From positions 785,091-808,665 of the forward strand of contig BFEA01000517.1 of assembly GCA_003427395.1 (NCBI GenBank): DNA of 23,575 nt, in the 5' to 3' direction. Both the position numbers and the translations under genes were made by a program. The number at the start of each line of letters is the position of its first letter. Within the stretch, counting starts at the first letter, position 1. Below are positions 9,035 to 18,467 of the stretch, in pieces. The notes beneath the pieces are model-generated. The model made no database searches. It worked only from the letters and a program-made list of their open reading frames with translations, and was not told the DNA's origin. Source of the DNA: Chara braunii (Eukaryota; Streptophyta; Charophyceae; Charales; Characeae).

Positions 9035-9454
9035 TATATATATATATATTATTGCAAAAATTCATAAAAAAAAGGTCAGGGACCTCACAACTCAACCCGA
9101 ATGTACTTGAAATGTTATCCCGTCCTGTACGTGTTGATATCTACTAAAGACTAGGTCCATTATCCCTTTCTTAAGTACTACATTCCAAAACAAATTGTCT
9201 TAAAGCTCAATCCTCAAACTTTAAGAGGAAATTATTTGATTCTATAAAGAAAACAACTTTTCAACCCTAAATCCAAGAACCGACATAGTAACGATGACAT
9301 GAGTACTATTCCTGTTGACGAGACAGAAGAAGAAATATAATTCTGCTACAAAATTTAAATAAACCAAATCTCAATATTACAAAAAGGAGAGAAAACCGAA
9401 TCCTAGACAATCTAAGAAAAGAAAAAGAAAAAAGATTAACCACTCCAATCCACC
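9035..9454. other. AT-rich 3' flank of the LINE remnant
   Basis: This lies beyond the LINE stop codon on the - strand and probably includes its 3' untranslated part. No poly-A tail or target duplication could be fixed, so the LINE 3' terminus is undefined. The first bases are a TA repeat bordering the preceding element. Confidence 0.35.
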
Positions 9455-10025
9455 TCAACCGTTCACTAGTGGCCGAAGCCAGAGGTAATTAAGAGAACAA
9501 TCATCCCTGAAAGGATACATTCCCTCAATTGCAATCTTCCAACAACAATGAGGGAAACTGAAACACGCCATCGAATTTGGAGAGGACCAAATGTGCATTT
9601 TGTCCCCACGTTCTGAGAACCGGGTCCTCGTTTTATGATTACGTGTGCCCCCAAACCATCTTCTCCAGTTGGCAATAATAGTATGTCTAATTTCAGTCTT
9701 CACCTTGTTGATAATAAACTTAAACAACGGGTAAAAATCTCGGAATACTTGGTCATTACGATCAGACCAGAAAACTCTGCAAATGATTTCTTTAATGACT
9801 AGTGAGACGTACCCCGAACCAAGATGCAGACAGTCCTGGCGGCAAAGTCCCATACAAAATTCAACCCTCATTCTATGGAAAGATGTTCTTGGTAATCTGC
9901 TTCCAACATTTCTCCCACCAGTTCCATTCGCGAAAGGAAAGTGTGCATGTGTGTCACAAGTGACTTGTAGTTTCCCATGTCCTATTACATAGCTCACATG
10001 TGGTAGGTATCTCCATTCCCTTAAA
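9455..10025 (-). pseudogene. LINE ORF2 C-terminal fragment (zf-RVT-like)
   Basis: The longest frame ends at 9455 and gives a segment with VIKEIICRVFWSDRND, typical of the region after the RT zinc knuckle in plant LINEs. In another frame the sequence just upstream (about 9900-10005) reads C-E-L-C, then H-L and C after intervening residues, which fits the C-x2-C...H...C knuckle. One in-frame TGA splits it. The two frames must have been one before an indel. In life this part would bind nucleic acid and help target-primed reverse transcription. Confidence 0.65.
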
Positions 10026-10049
10026 ATTCAACCTGACAGTGGGGGTTGT

Positions 10050-10708
10050 CACGAACAAGGATTGCAACATTAAAATGTTGGCTTATTATTTAGAAGGCAG
10101 CCCCTTTAACTGTTTCTAGTCTGCAAGCAGGTTCTTCCTAGCTATAGGTGGTAAGGATTGTTTTTCCCGTCTCTACAATACTATATCCACCGACTGCTTC
10201 TTGCTCTTCTGTCGGATGAACTTCACCCCTCGTTTGGTAGAGTAATAATTATAACTTAGTACCTTACGAGTCTTTTGGTCGGTCCATCCTACAGAGTAGA
10301 GATGTACTTTCGTCTTTATGAGAGTTTTCCCTCTTCCCCGGAGCTTCACTTGCGGGTTGTTGTCTGTAGTTGTGTAACCAGCAAAGACTGCAACATTAAA
10401 ATGTTGGCTAATTTTTTAGAAGGCAGCCCCTTTAACTGTTTTCAGTGTGCAAGCAAGTCCTTCCTAGCTATAGATGGTAAGCATTGTTTTTTTCGTCCCT
10501 ACAGTACTATACCCATTGCCTTCTTTTTGCTTTTCTTTCAGATGAACTCCACCCCTCCTATGGTAGAGTAATAGTTCATACCTATTACCTTACGAGTCTT
10601 TAAGTCAGTCCATTCTACAGAGCAGGGGTGTATTTTCATCTCTATGAGAGCTTTTCCTCTTTCCAGGAGCTTCACTTGTGGGTAGTAACTGTCTGTAGTT
10701 GCATCCTC
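10050..10708. repeat. Tandem duplication inside the LINE, 326-bp offset
   Basis: A unit beginning near 10052 (GCAACATTAAAATGTTGGCT, then TTAGAAGGCAGCCCCTTTAA) recurs from near 10388. The following block (GAGTCTTT.. GTC.GTCCAT.CTACAGAG) at about 10268-10382 recurs at about 10594-10708. The two copies differ by many substitutions and small indels, so the duplication is not recent. On the - strand both copies translate to the same peptide string (KQLKGLPSK, ANILMLQSL), which lies upstream of the zinc-knuckle region. One copy is therefore extra. Confidence 0.8.
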
Positions 10709-11129
10709 TGTTTGAGCAACCCCTCTCTTGGCTTGCCCCTCTGTTAATACTTAAGTGGTACCTTCCAGGAAAGGAACTTGTATTTTTTCCTTGAAGCATA
10801 ACAACCTGGTATAAAAGGTGGTTGTTGTTTCATACGACACTTTCACAGAGAACCCGCCTCCAACTTCAGGCCGCAAGAGGTTCCAATAGTCCTATTGTTG
10901 TTGTCTACTTGGATTTTTCAACCATCTGCATAAAGATATCTGCCTATTGAGTAGTTGCGTTGAGCTCTGTGGCAAAGCATTTTGTATTTAAGCAGTTGTC
11001 AAAGTGATCTTCCACATTTTTTTGGTATCGAAGCTTACTGCGCACTAAAGCTTCTGATCTCCAATCATTAAAATCTTTGTTCAAAAGGTCAACTATATAC
11101 ACTATGCCTCGTTCAATCTATGCCCTCCC

Positions 11130-11580
11130 AAAAATTTTATGGGAGTTATGGGTCAAAAGAGAAGTCCGTCGGAACTGCAGAAGAGGGTATTTTCAAATAT
11201 TGGTTGCAGTAAAACTTCATCCATTGTCTTTGGGTGTATGAGGTGAGTAGGCAGAATCTTAGACCAGGCATAAAAAATATCACCCCAAAAGCGGGATTTT
11301 GGTATTTTCCAACTGAAGGATTTTATAAAGATACAACAGCATATATCTGTTGGGTAACTTAAATTTCATTCCTTACTAAGTATATACTATACAAACCAAA
11401 TCCAAGCGTCTTTGTAATCTACTAAAAGAACTTTAATAGGTCGTTTGGCCAACAATGCAATGTTTTGACGTTTTAGATTCAGGATGCCAAAACCACCCTC
11501 CTCCCCTGGCATGGACAAGTAAAAGATTCTCATGTCACTTTCGATAAAAAATCAGTCTTCTTCGTCTGCTTCCGATTTCA
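11130..11580 (-). pseudogene. LINE ORF2 post-RT region fragment
   Basis: Translation of the - strand near 11390-11520 contains PGEEGGFGILNLKRQNIALL followed by AKR. This matches the conserved GGLGIxxLxxxNxALLxKW block that follows the thumb of plant LINE reverse transcriptases. Further down (about 11135-11300) is a segment with SKILPTHLIHPKTMDEVL and QPIFEN, which fits the next conserved stretch before the zinc knuckle. Several stops interrupt it. Confidence 0.65.
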
Positions 11581-11853
11581 TAAGAACTTGGATGACCCCC
11601 TCCCAATCTTCTTGTAGGTCTGATTCTCCAATCGGTGAATTTGCAGAGGGTATACAAAATTAAGAAGGTTGAACATGCAAGTACAAGAGCACGACCCAAC
11701 ATTGAGAGATTGCGTGTATACGATTTGTCGATTCTTTGACCAACTTTTATTCCAAGAGTTGATCATGCAGTTCAAAGTTATCTGATAATGAAATTTGAAC
11801 TCCTGGGTAGTAGTAAGATACATCCGTGCATATTCGTCGCATCCCCCAATCAA
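11578..11853 (-). pseudogene. LINE ORF2 connection-region fragment
   Basis: This is a 91-codon open frame lying between the RT and the GGFGILNL block. Its tail (CTCMFNLLNFVYPLQIHRL) resembles the segment preceding the 'IRxFIWGG' motif in plant LINEs. The similarity is weak and rests mainly on its position. Codons downstream shift frame near 11590. Confidence 0.4.
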
Positions 11854-12210
11854 CTTGAAGTTGAAATTGCGCAGGGAAGAGAAACACTCACTTGTTCAGA
11901 TGTATTGAGACCTCTGATATATGGAATAGTCATTTAAAATATTACAGATATTCAACAAATATTTTTTTTTATTCAAGCAAGTTATGATCAGGTTCTCTGC
12001 CAAAGCTCCCTCTTTTCATTGTTAGTTGTTATGTAATTCTAATCATGTAATCTATCTGTTGGATCTGATATTGTCTAAGAATACTTCGAGATGGACAACA
12101 AAAAGGAGAGGGGCTAGAGGGAAGCCCTGTCGTAACGAATGAGACAAATTGAATTACTGGGAGAGTTGATTATTGATCATCACCATCGTGTTTGAGGTAG
12201 AGTACATCAC

Positions 12211-12558
12211 TTAAATCCATTTAGATAAATTTGTGTCAAAACCCATGCGGGTTAGTGTTGTACCCACAAAGGTCCAACATACCTTGTCGTAGTTTTTCTC
12301 CATGTCTATCAGAAGATCAACGACGTCTCTGTTTTCGTGTGTTATCACTTCCAATGCTTGAATGGTGGTAGTAATATTATTCATAATAGATCTGTGCTTA
12401 ACAAATGCACCATAATCGGGTTCCACTAAATCAGGTAAGTATTTAGCCAGACGCAAGGCCAAAGCTTTTGCTAAAATTTTATAAGAAACATTCAGTAACA
12501 AAATTGGTCTCCATTTTCTAATGTTCAACTTGTCGCATTTTTTATAAAGCAAAGTCAT
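12211..12558 (-). pseudogene. LINE reverse transcriptase, fingers and palm fragment
   Basis: The 115-codon frame contains the unmistakable LINE RT order: an LLYKK start, RKWRPILLLNVSYKILAKAL (fingers), ALRLAKYLPDLVEPD with GAFVKHRSI.NNI (motif 2), then LLIDMEK.YDKVCW (motif A, catalytic Asp) and a GF block. An intact domain is about 250 residues; the YADD-bearing part should lie between 12210 and about 11860 but is not legible. The product would copy the element's RNA into DNA at a nicked target. Flanking coding is broken, so this is a relic. Confidence 0.85.
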
Positions 12559-13315
12559 TGTGATAATCCCTTAAAGTTGTTACATACATGTGGACAGCGA
12601 ACCACCCACCAGCATGGTGACCCCGTTATATGTCTCCATTAGGGCATCCAAATGCGTCCCACAGGACAATGTAAGCTTCTACAACTAGGCCGTCAGACCC
12701 ATGACATTTTTCAAATAACATTTGTTCTACTGCGTGCCTAACTTCCTCTATTGTGAAAGGTCAGTTGAGATCGAGTTTCCCTGTGTAGGGCAAATGAGTA
12801 TGTTTTTTTACCAGAAGGGTGACTCTCCGTCAAATCCGTGGAAAAGGAGTCATTAGGGCGTTATGTGGTCAAGGTATACTCAAAGTATATTTGAGCATAT
12901 TGGCACATACCTGAAGGATCGGATTGGGCGGGTGTAGAACTGGAAAAACGGTGTGACAGTTTGCAAATCAATGGTTTAGTCTTCTGGAAGATCAGTCTAC
13001 AAAAGGTCTCACGATTTAGTCCATCATGTGTAATTATATTTTTTTTATGAAGCCATGCTTTTCCTTTCTTCGATTGCGCAATTTGTAGGCCATCTACTTA
13101 AGTCAGAGCTCTTCTATGAACCGCCATCTCGTAGGCATCAAAGATTGGATGCTTATCATAATTGTTCTTTGTCTGTTTTCTCCTATTGATCCATTTTCGT
13201 TCTGTTGGGTTCCTTCTAGAGCCTTGATTCGCGACAACACTTCAAAATAAATTTTCAAGATGTTCAATCTTATCTCAAAGCAAGATTTTTGTCAGAGAAC
13301 ATGTTGCGTGCTTCT

Positions 13316-13650
13316 TACCACTTGTCCCTGAGTTTTTTGACCCACTCTACCAGCTCCTCATCTTTCACGTGCTCTACATTAAGACGAAAGGGATACCTGC
13401 ATGTATTGGAGGGATCTCGAACATCTAGTTTCACTGTTACTGGGTCATCATCTGATATGGAGGTAGTTCCTATTTCCACTTTGAGACATTTGTCTCATAA
13501 TATCCATCTAACGAGAAACAAGTGAAATTTACACCTTACCGATGAAACCTGTGATCCCTACATGTGTATTCTCGTGCATCTAGGTGAAGTGTACGCTAGG
13601 AAATCTACTAGTTGCTGTGACTCCATAAGTGCATGTAGTAAGCATTCATT
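13316..13650 (-). pseudogene. LINE endonuclease C-terminal fragment
   Basis: The - strand reads a segment with LVDFLAY, then TSISDDDPVTVKLDVRDPS and YPFRLNVEHVKDEELVEWV. This fits the end of the LINE apurinic-like endonuclease: the S-D-H-x-P motif (here S-D-D-D-P, so the expected His is replaced) and the RPFRFNxxxLxxxEFxxxV linker that leads to the RT. Stops occur upstream. The rest of the domain (GDFN and earlier motifs) is missing because the 13650-14171 element interrupts it and I find no continuation beyond 14171. Confidence 0.6.
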
Positions 13651-14171
13651 AACAGAAAAATTCCCACGAAAAATGAAAGTTGAAAAAACATTCTGTAAAA
13701 AAAAAATTCTTCATGTTTAGAAATTGTCATTCCAATGTTCGTCCAATTCTAGAATTTCCAGTCTTATTTGATAAGTTCCCGTCTAAATATGACTTTTTCC
13801 TTCCAACGACATCTATTTGTTCAAGATGGAATGAAAGTCTTGACGAGTTTATGAAATGTTTTAATTAAACTTTCATTCTTCTACAACGAATATCTTCTAA
13901 TTGAAATTGGATTAACCTATTTATGACTGAAAATATTTACTTAGAATGACAATCAAATTAAAATATTTTATGAATTCGTCTAGACTTTCATTCCATCTCT
14001 AACATGCAGTTCATATAAGAAGGGATACCCCATTCTTGGAAGGAAAGTTTTCAAGTAAGAAGAAAAATTTTAAAATTGGAATTACATTTTTTAAGATGGA
14101 ATGAAAATTTAAACTTTAGAATAAAATTTTAATACAGAATGATTATTTAATTCCGGAAAATTTTTCTGTTG
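13650..14171. mobile_element. 522-bp MITE-like element, copy 1
   Basis: It aligns end to end, in the same orientation, with 20047-20568, and both copies measure 522 bp. Termini are short inverted repeats: left TAACAGAAAAATTCCC, right (reverse complement) CAACAGAAAAATTTTCC. The AT-rich interior repeats GGAATGAAA / TTTCATTC words. It has no coding capacity. No convincing target duplication is visible, so the superfamily is undetermined. It interrupts the LINE endonuclease remnant. Confidence 0.8.
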
Positions 14172-14444
14172 ATCCGCTCGTATAGCTTTGACCTTTGGTG
14201 AGTTGAGACCTAGGTTCAAAACTGTATTCCAATTTTTTGCAATGAGTGGATTGGGTCTATCTGGTAAAATGGTTGGACGCTCCGCTTAAAATGCATTTCT
14301 TTCATTAAAAATAGTGGGAACATAAATATTCAACTCAATAGAAACGTGTCTTCCCTGGCGCAACCAGTTTGTGGTCTCATGTGTGCTTTCTATATATGTA
14401 GCAAGTTTTTTACTCCATCATTTTGGTATCGACCGCATTTGGTG
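14172..14444. other. Spacer with a tRNA-like B-box word
   Basis: No reading frame of note. The string GGTTCAAAACT near 14212 resembles a polymerase III B box, but no convincing A box or tRNA fold is present, so I do not call a tRNA or SINE here. Confidence 0.3.
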
Positions 14445-14801
14445 TCAAGATCCACATCGCCACCATCGTAGCAAGAACTTTCGTAAAAACGTATGACATA
14501 ATTGTTTTATAATATCATTCGATAAACTCCCCACTTCCTTTTGAAACAGGATAGTGACAACGCGGTCCTTAAGCCAAGCGGTTTGGGCATCAAAGAAGTC
14601 TTCATCGAGATCCAAGCGGGTGAAGTCATCACCCAATTTGGTGGTCCCGATGCAAAGTTCAGATGGGAGCAATCCATTGTGAAAGTAAGCATCTAGCAAT
14701 TCCTTAATATAAAGTTTCTCTTCTGCGGTGTAGGTTCGTTTCACATTCGGATCCAGATTCGTTTCCTCGAAGGCATACAAATAGGGGAGATTCGGTTTCA
14801 T
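14445..14801 (-). CDS. Unidentified protein, possibly one exon or a relic
   Basis: From the first ATG (14801) this gives 118 residues; the open frame can extend five codons upstream without another ATG. Composition is protein-like, with an acidic and hydrophobic pattern (YTAEEKLYIKELLDAYF, LDLDEDFFDAQTAWLKDRVV) that predicts mostly amphipathic helices. There is no signal peptide, membrane segment or zinc ligand pattern. It is the only long uninterrupted frame in this stretch that does not shadow another element. The C-terminus (FLLRWWRCGS) is less convincing and could be read-through past a splice site. I do not recognise the family. It could be a host exon or part of an unrecognised transposon gene. 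Confidence 0.4.
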   Translation of the reverse strand: MKPNLPYLYAFEETNLDPNVKRTYTAEEKLYIKELLDAYFHNGLLPSELCIGTTKLGDDFTRLDLDEDFFDAQTAWLKDRVVTILFQKEVGSLSNDIIKQLCHTFLRKFLLRWWRCGS

Positions 14802-14829
14802 TTCAAGGTGTACCAAGGCGAAACTTCAC

Positions 14830-15144
14830 AATAATATCTGACGGACACTTAACTTTTTATTTTTATTTTTAAGTAAGCTACATTCTTCTCTTAGGCTCCC
14901 TCAACCAGCATCGAGGAGAGTCTGTTAATGTTTGCAAGGAAGGGGACCCGAGGGAAGGCACAAGGATTGGTCTTGTTGGCATCTGGTGCTACCGGTTGTC
15001 CCCTGGCTGGTATCGCCCTCCTGCGGGTCGGGAGCAGCCCCCTCATGCTCTCTCGTGAATACGGTTCCTATATAAGTCGGTATGGCTATTGTCAGGAGTA
15101 GTGGTAGGTAGGTAACCCTACGCTTACAAAAGTTCATAAAAAGC
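14830..15144. other. No recognised feature; change in base composition
   Basis: The DNA to the left is strongly AT-rich, and from about 14,900 rightward G+C rises visibly. Short reading frames on the - strand carry no motif. Confidence 0.4.
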
Positions 15145-15147
15145 TTA

Positions 15148-16346
15148 GGGCCTCGTTCGACACCACTACAAAATCATTACTTTGTAAGGGTGCCCTTACG
15201 ACGAGAAAGTGATTAGTTTTCCCTTACCCTGTTTTTCGTTCTACAACCACTTATGAAAACCTTACACTTAGGAACACTTATGTTTCAGGTTCCTCCGTTT
15301 GCGTTCTAAGCGGCCGAAAGAGGAATCCGAATGTCTGACCCACAGTTGCACCGGACGAAATCGTGTCCGCCACCGTTGGGCCCGTAAGACACCCGGTCTA
15401 GCCTTATCCTGAAGCGAGGCGGGGCCATGATCTGGGCGCACAATGTCATCCGCCCTTGAGGAGAACGCGCGCGCGGACCCTCACCATTCGAATTCAAATT
15501 TTGCACCACCAGTTTGCTTCGCACACATTGCATTCTAGAGTCCTTGTGTGCGCGTTTTCGACGTTGCATGAGTCAATACTCTACCACCGCAGCACCACAA
15601 GTGACTTTGTGTGGTTGCCATGTGGCGTGTTTTTGCAAGGGAGTTCAAGTATGGACGACGGTGGAAGGGATGCGGTGGCAATGAGGAGACTTTCACCCCG
15701 TGAGAAGACCATCATCGCCAGTGCCGTCCTCGCAGTCTGTCGGCACATGAAAACAGTGAACAGGCTACGACTGGCGGCTGAAAGTGGTAAGGGGAGGAGG
15801 GGGGAGGGACTGCGGGGGCACAGGTGGGGCACTGCATGGGCGGTGGAGGTTGCTGTGGGACTGCTGTCGCACGGTCCACCGGACAACACCGCCGTGTTGA
15901 ACCAGGAATGCCCAGGACACACCTGACGTAAAAAACAACAACGGTTTTTTTGTGGTTGCATGGGTGCCACACCCTACTTTGAAGTCACCTCCATGGTTGT
16001 CCTTACGTTAAACCACCAGTACTTGGCCCATATGTTGGTTGTGGGGCATTGTGGTTAACGCCCCGCAAGTTTCGGAGGCTCGCCAGCCAAAACAATGTTT
16101 TTTTTGTTTCGCTGGCTGGCGGGTCCGTGCGGCTCGCAGGGCATATTCAGGCTCAGCATAAATAGTTGGGCCAAGTACTGGTGGTTTAAGGTCCGTTTTG
16201 GCTAGGGAGTCCTTACTTTTGTAGGGCCTGCCCTTACGGCCACGAATGGGAAAAAGAGTTCAACTTTTTTTTCTTCGTGATAAGAGAGTGGTGGAACGGT
16301 GAAAACCTTACGTGTAAAGGGTTCGTAGTGGTGTGGAAAGAGGCCC
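15148..16346. mobile_element. Harbinger-like non-autonomous DNA transposon
   Basis: The termini are 25-bp inverted repeats with three mismatches: left GGGCCTCGTTCGACACCACT, then ACAAA; right (reverse complement) GGGCCTCTTTCCACACCACT, then ACGAA. The flanks carry a TTA direct repeat (15145-15147 and 16347-16349). A GGGCCT terminus and a 3-bp TTA/TAA duplication are typical of PIF/Harbinger elements. The 1.2-kb interior is G+C-rich. A 156-codon frame (15456-15926, +) and overlapping - strand frames exist, but none shows a DDE transposase or Myb-like motif, so it probably moved in trans. A smaller MITE is nested at 16012-16185. Confidence 0.75.
16012..16185. mobile_element. 174-bp TTAA-flanked MITE nested in the Harbinger-like element
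   Basis: Perfect 19-bp terminal inverted repeats, ACCACCAGTACTTGGCCCA and its reverse complement, are bounded by TTAA on both sides (16008-16011 and 16186-16189). A TTAA duplication is the hallmark of piggyBac-type insertion, though a simple TA duplication cannot be excluded because the termini are themselves palindromic with the flank. Inside is a second inverted repeat (CGCCAGCCA / TGGCTGGCG, about 16092-16129) around a T-rich loop. No coding capacity. Perfect termini imply a fairly recent insertion. Confidence 0.8.
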
Positions 16347-16349
16347 TTA

Positions 16350-16806
16350 GAATTGTAATAAGCCTCAATAAGTATGAACAGTGGTCAGGATTTCAAGCAT
16401 CCCTGGTGTGGGGGTGATATGGCTTACCCTCGAATACTCCCCACACATGGTTCGGCTAACTACCTTACTTACTCTCCTTCATGGTTGCATGTCCTCCCTT
16501 TTTTTTTTTTTTTTTTTTTTCAAAACAGCCCGATCGTCTGCTAGTGGTGCTGATCGGAGCAGACACCACTAGCATCGTCAGGGAGGCTCCATCTATTGGT
16601 GGGGCGCAGCACCTGCTGGAAATCGGGTCCAGCATCCCCGTATTATACAATGTGATAAACAAAGGTAGTGTATGTATGGTTTGTTGGTATGCAGGAGCGA
16701 CTGGGGCGTAAGTGTCCCAACTCTTTATCAGATCTTTGGTAATGGAGTTTTTAGTGGACTATCACTTACCTGTTAAGATACACTTGCTGTTTATATACTA
16801 TCTATC

Positions 16807-16837
<31 letters not shown>

Positions 16838-17610
16838 CTTGTCTTTGCCATATGTTGTTGTGTCTGTGTCTGTTGAAGTTACTCCTGCGTATGTTTCTTC
16901 CCTCATATCGCCGTGTGCTATATCAGATGTGGTAAGGAGTGATCCTAAACGTGTTCCTAACTGTGTATCCTGTGGAACATACATGTTCGTCGGTCAATTT
17001 GTCAGTGGGGTAATTCTAACCAGCGCAAGTGTCATGGCAGGTCTGTTAAAAGCCTTAACCCCTTACACCCGGAAATCCATAAACCTTTAAACCCTTAGAC
17101 CCAGTTGACCATCATTTGTCCTCTTGTCTGCCATAACTTGGGCTGCATTCTTGTGTGGTGTTGTGTCAGTGTGCGGTAAGGTGTTATCATGATTATGTAC
17201 AAGTGCCTTAGTCACCTCGTATTCCCGCCTATCGCACCATCCCCCAAACCATCGGATCCCTCCCACTGCTGTTACTTACGCTATCTCATGACTTTTATGG
17301 TCTTTATTCAGAAATGTGGGAGCATGAGGCTATGGCCCCAGGGGGGGGCCGTGCCCACGCTCCGAACAATCCCGTTGTCCTTCAGTGCTGTGATATGGCT
17401 CTCCGTGTTGCCATCGCCGAACAACATTTGGTTAGCGCCTTGCACTCCATGTGACTTGTTCTTGCTGCTGTCCCTCCTGATCCCTGGTTGTCTTCCCAAG
17501 GGAGTGGTTGCATGCCCTCCTTTGGTGAGCAGGTACGAGAAGAGCGGGCGATAGTCCGACCCTCCCTGGGAGAGTCTTCCGCCTCGTTCAAGTCTGAACG
17601 GTTACTCACC
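16350..17610. other. Non-coding or unrecognised stretch with microsatellite
   Basis: No long reading frame. It holds a T run (16498-16520) and a TCTA/TATC microsatellite (about 16798-16840). Two loosely similar segments near 16414-16500 and 17388-17525 share GTGATATGGCT, then GGTTGCATG.CCTCC. Splice-like signals occur (for example an acceptor TTTATTCAG near 17311 and donors at GTAAGT near 16710), but they do not combine into a gene that I can defend. Confidence 0.35.
16798..16840. repeat. TCTA tetranucleotide microsatellite
   Basis: About ten units of TCTA/TATC with one TTTA variant. Confidence 0.9.
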
Positions 17611-17617
17611 CGGGGCA

Positions 17618-17704
17618 AGGTCCCACTTGCGCGAATTAGGAGATTTCGGCCGTTGATCTTTGCTATCTACGGTCAGTATAGCTTAATTCGTGCAAGTGGG
17701 ACCT
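17618..17704. repeat. Inverted repeat with 21-bp arms (possible small foldback element)
   Basis: AGGTCCCACTTGCGCGAATT plus A (17618-17638) pairs with 17684-17704 with a single mismatch, leaving a 45-base spacer. CCCGGG occurs just outside both arms (about 17610-17615 and 17709-17714). It could be a tiny MITE or a structured RNA/DNA element. Confidence 0.7.
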
Positions 17705-17741
17705 AGCGCCCGGGAAGGGTAGCGACGTAGCTATCCTAACG

Positions 17742-17759
17742 GCCACAGATAGCTGTGGC
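17742..17759. repeat. Perfect 7-bp-arm hairpin
   Basis: GCCACAG, a four-base loop ATAG, and CTGTGGC. No U run follows, so it does not look like a terminator. It may be chance in G+C-rich sequence. Confidence 0.5.
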
Positions 17760-18114
17760 GGGCCGGAGGCGTCCCACGGTCCCGGTTACCTGGCAGTCGT
17801 GGTGACGAGCGGACCGGTAGGTGCAGGAAATCGAGATGGAACTGCTTTTCTACATCTCTGGGTAAATCACATCCAGATTCAGGAGCTTGATTCATTCCTC
17901 TTTGCTAGAGGTACCTCGGCCCTGGCCTCATGCGGCTGAGAAAAAAAAGTGATTTTGTCATGACGGGTCCCACGTAATTCGGATTTGTTTTATTCTGTTC
18001 ATCTGATCGCATCGGCGGGATATAAACGTGAGTCTGCCCTTCAACAGTTAATGGGTCAATCCTTGGGCACATCCGTAAAAAATTCGGAACCGAAAAAAAA
18101 ACAAGCTTCCCTAC

Positions 18115-18253
18115 TTTCTGAAGCACCCTCCTTTCTGACCACCACACACCCCCTCCCCTTAGATAACGCGTTACCCTGCTTCCTTCACTCTTCAAAAGCA
18201 TCCTCCTTTCTGACCATCACACACCCCCTCCCCTTAGATAACACGTTACCCTG
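18115..18253. repeat. Pyrimidine-rich tandem repeat, 75-bp offset
   Basis: TCCTTTCTGACCACCACACA followed by CCCCCTCCCCTTAGATAACGCG and TTACCCTG (18129-18178) recurs at 18204-18253 with two substitutions. The C/T-rich strand is followed by a T run (18259-18276). The position, just before the recombinase gene, suggests it may lie in the terminal region of the DIRS element, but this is not proven. Confidence 0.75.
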
Positions 18254-18282
18254 TTATCTTTTTTTTTTTTTTTTTTCCAATC

Positions 18283-18384
18283 ATTACACAGATCTGTTCC
18301 AAATAAATAGCATAAATGATGTCCACAGATGATGCCAGATACCTCAGAAGTGAGTCGGAAAAGTGGGCCGCAGGCCCGCACACC
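18283..18384. repeat. 102-bp direct repeat, copy 1
   Basis: It shares the order TTACACAG.TCTGTTCC, AAATAAATAGCATAAATGA, GTCCACAGATGATG, AGTGAGTC and GTGGGCCGCAGGCCCGCACACC-like sequence with 18875-18976, offset by 592 bp. It contains the palindromic GGGCCGCAGGCCC. It precedes the candidate first exon of the recombinase gene. Confidence 0.85.
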
Positions 18385-18467
18385 GTGGGAAAAATCGAGG
18401 GCGGGCGGCACCGCTTCGCCAAAATCAAGGCGAGGAGAAGGACTCGACCTCAGAGGAACCTGACTCC

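Larger units (their letters stand above)
9455..13650 (-). mobile_element. Degenerate LINE (non-LTR retrotransposon)
   Basis: Reading the - strand from 13650 down to 9455, peptide fragments appear in the order expected of a plant-type LINE ORF2: apurinic-like endonuclease C-terminus, reverse transcriptase, the GGxGILNL.xxxNxALLxK post-RT region, and a C-terminal Cys-rich (zf-RVT-like) segment followed by an 'FWSDRND.VFRD'-type tail. Frames change repeatedly and stops are common, so it is non-functional. It is interrupted by the element at 13650-14171 and enlarged by an internal tandem duplication. The 5' part (ORF1, endonuclease start) is not recognisable beyond the interruption. Confidence 0.8.

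Noticed and set aside
14190-14290. Possible tRNA or tRNA-derived SINE from a GGTTCAAAACT word
   Set aside because: No cloverleaf could be folded by eye and no A box lies at the right spacing.
15456-15970. Overlapping ORFs on both strands within the Harbinger-like element
   Set aside because: High G+C lowers stop frequency on both strands. No DDE, Myb or other motif is present and the frames contradict each other.
16350-17600. Multi-exon host gene suggested by scattered splice-like sites
   Set aside because: Candidate exons are short, frames do not connect, and no protein family is recognisable.
17742-17759. Hairpin as an intrinsic terminator
   Set aside because: No T run follows the stem, and the context is eukaryotic.
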